DNA of 36,902 nucleotides from Sphingobacteriaceae bacterium. GTDB taxonomy: Bacteria > Bacteroidota > Bacteroidia > Sphingobacteriales > Sphingobacteriaceae. Of the stretch, positions 16,001 through 22,846 are shown piece after piece. The stretch lies in the NCBI GenBank assembly GCA_903644075.1, contig CAHJXH010000012.1:1-36902 (forward strand), in the 5' to 3' direction. Position numbers and translations under genes: made by a program. The notes under the pieces were generated by a model. The model was not told where the DNA came from and made no database searches. It saw only the letters and a list, made by a program, of their open reading frames with translations. How positions within the stretch are numbered: the first letter of the stretch is position 1; the number at the start of each line of letters is the position of its first letter.

Positions 16001-17281
16001 CTATATTGTAAAAAACATAGCAACCGCAGCACCACCCATTACAATAAAGGTAACCCAGAGCAGAATTTTTGATGTCAGTCTGCTTTTATATTCGCCCATA
16101 ATATCGGCACGGCACATAATTTTGATGATCAGGAATAGTAGCGGAACAGCAGCTACGCCATTTAGCACGGCGGTATATACAAGGGCTTTAACTGGATCTA
16201 TGCCTATAAAATTAATGGCCAGGCCAATAAGCATCGCCACAATAATTACCCCGTAAAAACCTTTTGCTTTCCTGAATTTAAGGTTAAGGCTGGCTTCCCA
16301 ATCAAAAGCCTCGGCAACAGCATAAGCCGCCGAGCCAGACAGCACCGGCACCGCCAATAAACCCAAACCAATAATACCGATCGAAAAAATCAACTTCGAC
16401 AAATAACCCGCATGGGGGAACGAGTGTACCAGCGGTTCTAAAGCCCTGGCAGCATCGGCAGCAGTTTTAATATCCTTTATACCGCTGTTGTGCAAAACGG
16501 TAGCGCCAACCAGTAAAATACACCAGGTTGTAATTTCGGAAACCAGCATACCGAAGGTGTTATCCTTCCACATTGCATAAATAACAGGCCATGAAATGCT
16601 GCGCTTTTTAGCCTTCTCCTCCTCCACCTCCTGCGATGCTTCCCAGAAAAACATATAAGGGGTAATCGTAGTGCCGAACACGCCTGTGATGATGAATAGA
16701 AAAGCAAAGCTAAATTCGATATGTGGCGTTACGGTGGCTTTTAAAACAGTAGGCCAATCCTGATGAATAATAAATACCGTTATAGGATAAGCCAGCAGTG
16801 TTATAGCCAGCCATTTCAATATGCTCGAATAAACTTTGTAGTTGGTAAATATCTCGAGCAGTAAAATAACAATAGTAAATAGCAGCGTAAGCACTACAAA
16901 ATGTACGGGCACCAACAACTGTGCTGCGGCTGCCATAGCACCAATATCAGCACCAATGTTAATGGTATTGGCAACCACTACCAAGCCAACCACAAGGTAC
17001 AGCACAGGCTTGCTGTAATGCTCTTTCACCACTGCGGCTATACCTTTGCCGGTAACCAGGCCAATGCGCGCACAGGCCTCCTGTACAGCCATCATAAATG
17101 GCAACATGTAAAGGGCAGTCCACAATTGCCCGTAGCCAAACTGGGCACCTGTTTGCGAGTAGGTTGCTATACCCGATGGGTCATCATCGGCAGCACCGGT
17201 AGTAAGCCCGGGGCCAAGTACGGTTAGCCATTTCCAGATCGATTTTTTAGCAGGTTTTTCGGTTGTTGTTTTTAGGGGCAT
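16001..17281 (-). CDS. Nramp (SLC11)-family divalent cation transporter with atypical binding motifs, 426 aa
   Basis: About eleven membrane helices in the LeuT/Nramp arrangement. Canonical Nramp proteins bind Mn/Fe through DPGN in TM1 and MPH in TM6. Here TM1 reads DDDPSGIATYSQTG (residues 32-45), keeping the Asp but with SG for GN, and TM6 reads TTITPYMFFWEASQE (about 204-218), with Thr in place of the metal-binding Met and Tyr for His. This pattern belongs to Nramp-related bacterial transporters, some of which carry Mg2+ instead of transition metals. The protein is therefore a cation transporter of the SLC11 family, but I would not call it MntH. It is encoded alone downstream of the AraC gene. 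Confidence 0.88.
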   Translation of the reverse strand: MPLKTTTEKPAKKSIWKWLTVLGPGLTTGAADDDPSGIATYSQTGAQFGYGQLWTALYMLPFMMAVQEACARIGLVTGKGIAAVVKEHYSKPVLYLVVGLVVVANTINIGADIGAMAAAAQLLVPVHFVVLTLLFTIVILLLEIFTNYKVYSSILKWLAITLLAYPITVFIIHQDWPTVLKATVTPHIEFSFAFLFIITGVFGTTITPYMFFWEASQEVEEEKAKKRSISWPVIYAMWKDNTFGMLVSEITTWCILLVGATVLHNSGIKDIKTAADAARALEPLVHSFPHAGYLSKLIFSIGIIGLGLLAVPVLSGSAAYAVAEAFDWEASLNLKFRKAKGFYGVIIVAMLIGLAINFIGIDPVKALVYTAVLNGVAAVPLLFLIIKIMCRADIMGEYKSRLTSKILLWVTFIVMGGAAVAMFFTI

Positions 17282-17366
17282 AGTACAACTTATAGTATTG
17301 GAGTAAGTTAGCTATTAAGCCGTGCTATAGCAAGGTTTAGTTAAAGGTTTAGTTATGAGTAAATAG

Positions 17367-17430
17367 TAGTGAGTTTTGAATTAGCAAATATTGAGTTGTT
17401 CTTTACTCGCTGATTCAAAACTCACAACTA
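17367..17430. repeat. Inverted repeat over the AraC stop codon; possible terminator
   Basis: GTGAGTTTTGAATTAGC (from 17369) pairs with GCTGATTCAAAACTCAC (from 17409) with one mismatch. The right arm includes the TAG stop of the AraC gene. The stem could end transcription before the Nramp gene, though no T-run follows. Similar words occur near 19355. Confidence 0.45.
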
Positions 17431-18345
17431 ATTAAAAGATTGCCTGAATTCTACAGGCGACATACCTGTTTTGCGTTTAAATATTTTATTAAATGATTGC
17501 GGATGCTCAAAACCCAACTGATACGCCACTTCGGCGATGGAAAGGTTACTGATGCTCAATACCTCTTTGGCTTTTTCTATCAGCTTGTTGTGGATATGCT
17601 GTTGCGTATTCTGCCCCGTAAGGGAACGCAGCATATCGCTCAGGTAATGCGACGAAACGTTGAGCTGATCTGCAATTTGCTGAACAGTAGGGATTCCACT
17701 TACTAATGCTTTTTCGGTATCGAAGTAAGTTGACAGCAATGCTTCTAATTTGGTTAGTAAATCATCATTAGCTGTTTTACGGGTAATAAACTGCCTGTTA
17801 TAAAAACGCTTGCTGTAATTTAACAGCAGCTCAATCTGGTTAATCATTACATCCTGGCTAAAATAGTCGATAGCCGAATCCATTTCCATGTGGATGTTCT
17901 TAAATATCCCGATAATGATCTCCTTTTCTTTATCAGACAGATACAAAGCCTCATTAACCGAGTAAGAAAAGAAACCGAAACTTTTAATGCTTTTGCCCAA
18001 TGGATTGTTAAGGATAAAATCGGGATGAAAGAGTAGTGTATAGCCCCCATAATCAGCCTCCTCTTCGGTTGCAGAAATAATTTGATTAGGCGAAAAGAAT
18101 GATAAGCCGCCCTCATCAAAATCATAATAGCTTTGCCCGTATTTAACCTTGCCTTTAAAATTCTTTTTGTACGATACTTTATAAAAGTTCAATACCATAC
18201 CTTTCGAAATCTCTGTAACATCACCCTTAACATCGGCATAATTTACAAGGCTAACCAGCGGATGCAGGGGCTTAGGCAAACCCAATGCGCGGTGCAGCTC
18301 GGAGATAGAGTTAAAGATGTGCGGCGTATTAGTTTCTGCTTTCAT
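17428..18345 (-). CDS. AraC family transcriptional regulator, 305 aa
   Basis: The N-terminal ~190 residues form a sensor of the type MVLNFYKVSYKKNFKGKVKYGQSYYDFDEGGLSFFSPNQII, common in Bacteroidota AraC proteins. The C-terminal 100 residues hold TVQQIADQLNVSSHYLSDMLRS (HTH1), then SIAEVAYQLGFEHPQSFNKIF (HTH2) and the end KRKTGMSPVEFRQS. It begins 60 bp after the SDR gene on the same strand, so it probably forms an operon with it and regulates it. The stop codon falls inside an inverted repeat. The ligand is unknown. Confidence 0.92.
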   Translation of the reverse strand: MKAETNTPHIFNSISELHRALGLPKPLHPLVSLVNYADVKGDVTEISKGMVLNFYKVSYKKNFKGKVKYGQSYYDFDEGGLSFFSPNQIISATEEEADYGGYTLLFHPDFILNNPLGKSIKSFGFFSYSVNEALYLSDKEKEIIIGIFKNIHMEMDSAIDYFSQDVMINQIELLLNYSKRFYNRQFITRKTANDDLLTKLEALLSTYFDTEKALVSGIPTVQQIADQLNVSSHYLSDMLRSLTGQNTQQHIHNKLIEKAKEVLSISNLSIAEVAYQLGFEHPQSFNKIFKRKTGMSPVEFRQSFN

Positions 18346-18405
18346 TAGTTTATTTTAAAAGCCCGAAATGCGGGATTACCGATTTTTCGAGCCAAGTTAA
18401 AAAAT

Positions 18406-19233
18406 TTATAGGGCAACAGCCTTGTAAGGGCTCTCGAGGTTCAAATATTCAGTGAGGTATTTACGATAGGCTTCGGCACCTTGTTGTTGCCTTTGGGCAT
18501 ATATCCTCATTGCATCGTTGCCCGCAGGGTAAGTCAGTTTATCGTCTCCATCAGTAGCGGCTTCGTACACTACATCGGCTATTAAATTAGCTTCGGTAAA
18601 TTCCATCAGTGTACCATCTGTAAAACCCTCCATCATCCTTGCCATGAGGGCGCTGTAGCTTTGGTCTTCCACTACTTTCATCACATTCATATAATTGCTT
18701 TTAATGCCTCCGGGGGCCACGTTTTTAATACCGATGTTAAACACAGCTAAGTCGTACGACAGGCTTTCGCTCCACCCTTCCAACGCCCATTTAGATGCAT
18801 TGTATATAGATGATTGCGGGTACGACACCAGGCCGCACAACGAAGTAGTATTAATAAACAAGCCACCTCTTTGCTCTTTAAAATAAGGGATAAAGGCCTG
18901 TGTAACCCATACCACACCAAAAAAGTTGGTTTCAAACTGGCTCCTTACCTGCTCTTCGGTATATGATTCTAAAGGGCCAATTAAACCGTAACCGGCATTG
19001 TTAAACACCACATCAACCGGGCCCAGGCTAAGTGCCTTTTGTACCGTAGAATTAATCTGGGCTATATTCGTAACATCGAGCGGCAACAAGGTTACATTCT
19101 CTAATTTATTAAACTCAGTTTCTTTTTCGGGGTTGCGCATGGTGGCAATAACATGCCATCCTTTTGCCTGAAATAATTTGGCGGTTGCTTTTCCTAATCC
19201 GGCTGATGCGCCTGTAATAAAGATTGTTTTCAT
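18406..19233 (-). CDS. Short-chain dehydrogenase/reductase, 275 aa
   Basis: A classical SDR: Gly-rich cofactor loop TGASAGLGKATAK at about 8-20, NNAGYG at 78-83, active-site Ser in INTTSLCG near residue 131, and the YxxxK pair Tyr144-Lys148 in SIYNASKWALEG. The segment after strand 2 (TMRNPEKE) starts with a basic-friendly position, so NADP preference is possible. It is complete and cytosolic. Its promoter appears upstream of 19269. It leads a two-gene operon with an AraC regulator, in parallel with the AKR-AraC operon next door. The substrate is unknown. Confidence 0.93.
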   Translation of the reverse strand: MKTIFITGASAGLGKATAKLFQAKGWHVIATMRNPEKETEFNKLENVTLLPLDVTNIAQINSTVQKALSLGPVDVVFNNAGYGLIGPLESYTEEQVRSQFETNFFGVVWVTQAFIPYFKEQRGGLFINTTSLCGLVSYPQSSIYNASKWALEGWSESLSYDLAVFNIGIKNVAPGGIKSNYMNVMKVVEDQSYSALMARMMEGFTDGTLMEFTEANLIADVVYEAATDGDDKLTYPAGNDAMRIYAQRQQQGAEAYRKYLTEYLNLESPYKAVAL

Positions 19234-19242
19234 TTTTGTATC

Positions 19243-19299
19243 GTATTTTTTGTTTGTATTGAATGATACAAAGGTGCCAGGTATGGCAATGGCTCAATT
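19243..19299 (-). promoter_or_regulatory. Promoter and possible operator of the SDR-AraC operon
   Basis: On the minus strand, TTG (19297-19295), an 18-bp spacer and CACCTTTG (19276-19269) approximate the -33/-7 consensus. TTTGTATC at 19243-19250 and GATACAAA near 19265-19272 form an inverted repeat around the expected start site. The word ATGGCTCAATT at 19289-19299 recurs in the AKR promoter at 21441-21451. Confidence 0.45.
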
Positions 19300-19580
19300 A
19301 TCCGGAACGGACTATGTTGTAGCCATAATGAAGCCGGGAAAGGAAATCTAGTTTTGAATAAGTGAGTAACCCCGCTCAAAAATCAGGAATCACTAATCAC
19401 AACTAAATTTAAAATATATCTGTCGCTCCTTCGTCTTAAATATAACAGGTATAGCAAATGCGTTTTAATGCAATCGGCGTTTGGGTGTTTTTTATCGACG
19501 AAGGAAGGGCTGAATACGTCATTATAGAATGCGCGGCACGCGCGCACCAGCAAAAAGGCGTATTTTTACCCAAACGATCA
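19300..19580. other. Gene-free spacer between the two oxidoreductase-AraC operons
   Basis: No ORF of merit lies here. CCTTCGTC (about 19427) and GACGAAGG (about 19497) form an inverted repeat roughly 60 bp apart. A GC-rich word at 19527-19556 (with CACGCGCGCAC) resembles one at 21475-21504. An AATCAGGAATC repeat word lies near 19382. No RNA gene is recognisable. Confidence 0.4.
19527..19556 (+). repeat. GC-rich direct repeat, copy 1
   Basis: GAATGCGCGGCACGCGCGCA and the following bases match 21475-21504 at about 23 of 30 positions, same orientation. The two copies bracket the AKR-AraC operon. Confidence 0.5.
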
Positions 19581-20405
19581 CTATGCAGAAAAAACAGGCT
19601 TTAAACCCGTAGGCGCCTGGCCGAACTTTTTCTTAAAGGAATGCGAAAAATGCGACAAGCTTTCAAACCCCAGGTCGAGGTAGATGGCTGAGGGCTTTTG
19701 GTGTTTGGTTTCGATGAGATATTTTGCTGCGCTCAGCCGCTTATCCTGCAGCCAGTGACGCGGCGGCGAACCGAAGGTTTTCTGAAAATCGCGTTTGAAA
19801 CCTGCCAGGCTTCGACCGGTTAGCTGTGCAAATTTTTCGATAGGAACGTTGAAATGAAAGTTACTAAGCATAAACTTTTCCAGGTCGATCTTATAAGGTT
19901 CCGAAAAGTCGAACAAAAAATTGCGAAGCCCCGGCAGGGCAAGCAATAGTAATTTAATTCCTTCTTTCACTTTCAGGATGCCCATTTCGTCTGTCATGGC
20001 TGCTCCCGCACTTCGGGCGTATGGAATAATAGATTGAAAATACCCCTGCAGAAATTCGTTAGTTGGAACCAGGACGTTTGGCGGACCAATATATTTCTGG
20101 TCTGCTTCGAGTTTTTCTTCCAATACAATCTTGCGCAACAGGTCTTCCTGCAGGGATATAACGATTGTTTCATAGTTGCCTCCGGGTAACGGTGTTTTGG
20201 TGAGTGTACCCAGTTGATTTTTGCCGATCAGCAGCATTTCTCCTCCCATCATCGAAATGGTTTGCGCGGAGGTTTCCAGGATAAACTGCCCTGAAACCTG
20301 CAATACCAAGGTATGGTGGTTCCAGAAACATACTTTCTCTTTCCGCTCAGCAGAGAGATAAGAGTAGAAAATTACTCCTGGAAGAATTTCTGCCGGACTG
20401 GTCAT
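19581..20405 (-). CDS. AraC family transcriptional regulator, 274 aa
   Basis: The N-terminal domain (about 1-165) is of the AraC-N type (TLVLQVSGQFILETSAQTISMMGGEMLLIGKNQ split over two strands). The C-terminal HTH region includes VPIEKFAQLTGRSLAGFKRDF and PSAIYLDLGFESLSHFSHSF, ending KKKFGQAPTGLKPV. Its ATG follows the AKR stop codon with no intervening base, so translation is probably coupled. It is likely the regulator of its own operon, acting at the 22-bp-spaced direct repeats upstream of the AKR gene. The effector is unknown. Confidence 0.92.
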   Translation of the reverse strand: MTSPAEILPGVIFYSYLSAERKEKVCFWNHHTLVLQVSGQFILETSAQTISMMGGEMLLIGKNQLGTLTKTPLPGGNYETIVISLQEDLLRKIVLEEKLEADQKYIGPPNVLVPTNEFLQGYFQSIIPYARSAGAAMTDEMGILKVKEGIKLLLLALPGLRNFLFDFSEPYKIDLEKFMLSNFHFNVPIEKFAQLTGRSLAGFKRDFQKTFGSPPRHWLQDKRLSAAKYLIETKHQKPSAIYLDLGFESLSHFSHSFKKKFGQAPTGLKPVFSA

Positions 20406-21377
20406 TTAACGTTGTAAATAAGTGCCGCCAAGTATAGCGCCTACTGCAAAAGTAGTGTTTAAGGTATTCATTTCTTCGGGTGTAAATACAATATCCATCG
20501 CTGCAATATTTTCTGGCAAGCGCACCCTGCGGCTCATGCTTACTAAAGGCATAATAGTATCGCTTTGTGCATTAACCCAGGCAATGGCAATTTGTGTTGG
20601 CGTATAGCCTTTATCACTTGCCAATTGCTTTAAAACTTCAACTTTTTTGAGGTTGTGAATTAAATTTTCACCCTCAAAACGAGAGAAATGGTTACGGTGA
20701 TCATTTGCTGCAAGCGGGGCTTTCATTTCACCAGTTAATAACCCTTCGGCAGTGTTAGCGAAGGCTATTACGTTAATGCCTAATTCTTTTGCTGTTGGCA
20801 GCAGTTCGTTTTCTATTTGGCGGTCGGCCAATGAATAACCAATTTCCAATGCGCTGATAGTGTGAGCGGCATTGGCTTTACGAAGTTGATCAGGCGTAAT
20901 CTCAGATACACCGATATGGCGCACCTTGCCTTCTTTAATCAGGTCAGCAACTGTTCCGATGATGTCTTCCACCGGCACGCTGTTATCCATTCGGCATGGT
21001 TGGTAAAGGTCAATTGTTTCGATACCCAAACGGGTTAAAGAGTAGTTGATGAAATTTTTGATAGCAATTGGGCGCAGATCCAACCCCAGCCACTGGCCGT
21101 TGTGAAAGATGGCGCCAAATTTTACGCTGATAAAGGCATCGTCGCGCCTGCCTTTAATGGCTTTGCCCACCAGCATTTCATTATGACCGGCTCCGTAAAA
21201 GTCGCCGGTATTTAAAAAATTGATACCATTATCTAAGGCTTCGTGGATCGTAGCGATGCTTTCTGTTTCGTCGGGTGTAGGCCCGCCCCAGATAGAAGAC
21301 ATACGCATGCAGCCTAAACCAAGTTTAGAAACTAAAGGGCCATTTTGCCCCAATTGAATTTTTTCGATGTTTTTCAT
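20406..21377 (-). CDS. Aldo/keto reductase family protein with altered catalytic tetrad, 323 aa
   Basis: The AKR (beta/alpha)8 barrel is clear: LGLGCMRMS near the start, LNTGDFYGAGHNEMLVGKA at 55-73, FISVKFG, the IDLYQPCRMD strand and IGVSEITPDQL. Tyr61 and Lys86 of the usual Asp-Tyr-Lys-His tetrad are present, but the Asp position is Asn56 and the His position is Cys128. I choose the ATG at 21377; the longer GTG frame from 21407 overlaps the promoter. It is the first gene of an operon with an AraC regulator directly downstream. Activity on typical carbonyls is uncertain. Confidence 0.9.
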   Translation of the reverse strand: MKNIEKIQLGQNGPLVSKLGLGCMRMSSIWGGPTPDETESIATIHEALDNGINFLNTGDFYGAGHNEMLVGKAIKGRRDDAFISVKFGAIFHNGQWLGLDLRPIAIKNFINYSLTRLGIETIDLYQPCRMDNSVPVEDIIGTVADLIKEGKVRHIGVSEITPDQLRKANAAHTISALEIGYSLADRQIENELLPTAKELGINVIAFANTAEGLLTGEMKAPLAANDHRNHFSRFEGENLIHNLKKVEVLKQLASDKGYTPTQIAIAWVNAQSDTIMPLVSMSRRVRLPENIAAMDIVFTPEEMNTLNTTFAVGAILGGTYLQR

Positions 21378-21381
21378 AATA

Positions 21382-21389
21382 CAAAGATC
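21382..21389 (-). promoter_or_regulatory. Candidate -7 element of the AKR-AraC operon
   Basis: GATCTTTG on the minus strand is close to TAnnTTTG and lies 5 bp before the ATG at 21377. The match is partial and the leader would be almost absent, so the start site is tentative. Confidence 0.3.
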
Positions 21390-21410
21390 AATGTTAAGAA
21401 TGTGCACTAG

Positions 21411-21449
21411 TTGCTTCTACGGCTCAAATATTTTGCTTGTATGGCTCAA
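21411..21449 (-). promoter_or_regulatory. 22-bp-spaced direct repeats, probable AraC-family operator
   Basis: On the minus strand TTGAGCCATACAAGCAA (21449-21433) and TTGAGCCGTAGAAGCAA (21427-21411) agree at 15 of 17 positions with a period of 22 bp, about two helical turns. AraC-type activators bind such tandem half-sites next to the -35/-33 region, exactly the position seen here. Confidence 0.6.
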
Positions 21450-21474
21450 TTGGGATAAGCGATTTGGATAGTAA

Positions 21475-21504
21475 GGAACGCACGTCACGCGCGCACTAAC
21501 AGAA
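21475..21504 (+). repeat. GC-rich direct repeat, copy 2
   Basis: GAACGCACGTCACGCGCGCA and following bases, about 23 of 30 matches with 19527-19556. It contains a CACGCGCGCAC core and marks the boundary between the AKR operon and the A+T-rich reverse-transcriptase region. Confidence 0.5.
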
Positions 21505-21608
21505 GCGCACCAGCAGAGTTAGTTATTGTGGATATGTTTATAATTTTATAGTGTTAAAGAACTGTCATGTCACTATTTTTAACTGTTCTTTAAATAACTG
21601 ATTGTTTT
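21505..21608. other. A+T-rich spacer upstream of the retron-like locus
   Basis: No gene. A perfect 9-bp inverted repeat, TTAAAGAAC (21554-21562) and GTTCTTTAA (21584-21592), encloses a 21-nt loop. No TAnnTTTG box is visible, so the promoter of the reverse-transcriptase region is unresolved. Confidence 0.4.
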
Positions 21609-21718
21609 CATTACCAGGAACTAATGCTTTGAAAAAAGTACTTATAACTGCTCTTTGCGGCGAAAATTAATGAGGTTTAAACCACCGGGTCGAAGTTCTT
21701 GAAAAGCACATGGTAATG
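21609..21718 (+). ncRNA. Candidate retron ncRNA (msr-msd-like) region
   Basis: CATTACCA at 21609-21616 is complementary to TGGTAATG at 21711-21718, and TGCTTT further in pairs imperfectly with AAAGCA. This encloses about 110 nt with inner palindromes AAGTACTT and GGTTTAAACC. The size, terminal inverted repeat and position upstream of a retron-type RT fit a msr-msd transcript with a1/a2 ends. The repeat is only 8 bp, however, and I do not see the conserved branching-G context with confidence. Tentative. Confidence 0.25.
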
Positions 21719-21763
21719 TACGGTACTTGCGGCGGAAATAAATCCGTATTAAAAACAATACCA

Positions 21764-22042
21764 ATGAAGAAGCGAAAGCGTATTCGTAAACAGTTAGAGA
21801 AAATTTATTCGAAGAACGAAACACAATTTTCAATAGCGGATCGGTTGTTATTTAAACTACTGATTTTCAGTTTGAGTAAAAGGAAGATGGTTGTATTAAT
21901 AATCTTCGCGGTAAAATTATTTAAATGGTTAGTCAGTTTTATTTGCTCCGACTCTAGACCCGGTTCATTTTTATTTTGCCATGCATCAGAAACTAATTAT
22001 AGATTATACTCTTATCAGGCAGCTTCAGCAGTATCCAGATAA
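21764..22042 (+). CDS. Possible small membrane protein overlapping the RT gene, 92 aa
   Basis: Starting at ATG 21764 the frame gives a basic N-terminus (MKKRKRIRKQLEKIYSKN) and one convincing hydrophobic helix at about 44-63 (KMVVLIIFAVKLFKWLVSFI), possibly preceded by a weaker one (RLLFKLLIFSLS). It overlaps the RT start at 21981 by 62 bp in another frame, and the last 20 residues lie in that overlap. Some retrons encode membrane effectors beside the RT, so a toxin-like partner is conceivable. The overlap and lack of a known family make it possible that this frame is fortuitous. Confidence 0.4.
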   Translation: MKKRKRIRKQLEKIYSKNETQFSIADRLLFKLLIFSLSKRKMVVLIIFAVKLFKWLVSFICSDSRPGSFLFCHASETNYRLYSYQAASAVSR

Positions 22043-22799
22043 GCTTTACCATGTTTATCAACAACCAAAAAAGAAATTCGGCAGTCCACAAATTGGAAAA
22101 GACGGCGTAAAATTAATGCGTAAAATAACCAGACCGGTTGAAAGGTTAAAAATCGTTCAAAAACAAATAAATAATTGCCTCAAGGAATATGATTTACCGG
22201 ATTGTATGTATGGTGGCGTGTCCGAAAAAAACAATTTTGATAATGCCGTACCTCACAAAAGCAGCAGATATTTCCTTACTATTGATTTAAGAAATTTCTT
22301 TGGCAATATCACAAACGCCATTATTTATCAAACACTTATAAACAATAGATTTACGTGGAAGGAGGCAAGAGAAATTACAATTATTAGTACCTATAAAGGC
22401 TCCTTACCACAGGGGGCGCCAACATCAACCGTTTTGGCCAATTTATCATTTGCGCCAACGGCAATAATTCTAGAAGATTTTTGCCGAGAAAGAAACATCA
22501 TATTTACTGTTTTTGTAGATGATCTCTCATTTTCTTCATGCCAATGTTTCGAACATGATATTCATGAAATATGTCAACTAATAAAGAAAGGTGGCTTTTT
22601 TGTGAATCATAAAAAAATACATTACAAAAAAAACTGTTGTGAGATAACAGGTTTATATGTTAAAAGAGGTAAACTTTCTCTTCATAAAAATATCCTTATT
22701 AATATTAATAAACCAGGAATTAAAGAATATATAAATTCAGTTAAAGATCAATACAATAAACACAAAAAAGCCGCCCTACTCTCTCGTAAAGCCGCTTAG
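21981..22799 (+). CDS. Retron-type reverse transcriptase, 272 aa
   Basis: The RT palm is clear: YFLTIDLRNFFGN with catalytic Asp102 (motif A), GSLPQGAPTSTVLANL at 140-154, FTVFVDDLSFSS with Asp180 and Asp181 (motif C; FVDD in place of the usual YADD), and the thumb-edge EITGL at 221-225. NAVPH at 88-92 fits the retron-specific NAxxH motif, and ITG the VTG motif. Retron RTs make branched RNA-DNA used in anti-phage defence. At 272 aa it is shorter than the usual ~300-320, with the shortfall at the C-terminus, where the stop falls at a tRNA-Glu-like fragment. Sequence here is visibly more A+T-rich than its neighbours, suggesting transfer. Confidence 0.88.
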   Translation: MHQKLIIDYTLIRQLQQYPDKLYHVYQQPKKKFGSPQIGKDGVKLMRKITRPVERLKIVQKQINNCLKEYDLPDCMYGGVSEKNNFDNAVPHKSSRYFLTIDLRNFFGNITNAIIYQTLINNRFTWKEAREITIISTYKGSLPQGAPTSTVLANLSFAPTAIILEDFCRERNIIFTVFVDDLSFSSCQCFEHDIHEICQLIKKGGFFVNHKKIHYKKNCCEITGLYVKRGKLSLHKNILININKPGIKEYINSVKDQYNKHKKAALLSRKAA

Positions 22800-22811
22800 T
22801 AGCCCGTAGGG
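22796..22811 (-). repeat. tRNA-Glu 3'-end fragment (possible attachment-site remnant)
   Basis: TTAGTAGCCCGTAGGG is identical to 26566-26581, which spans the 3' end and flank of the nearer tRNA-Glu gene, in the same orientation. The RT stop codon lies within it. A 3'-tRNA fragment in direct orientation is what site-specific integration leaves behind. Confidence 0.55.
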
Positions 22812-22846
22812 AAACTTATCCCAACTATTGAACTTAGCGCTTATAA

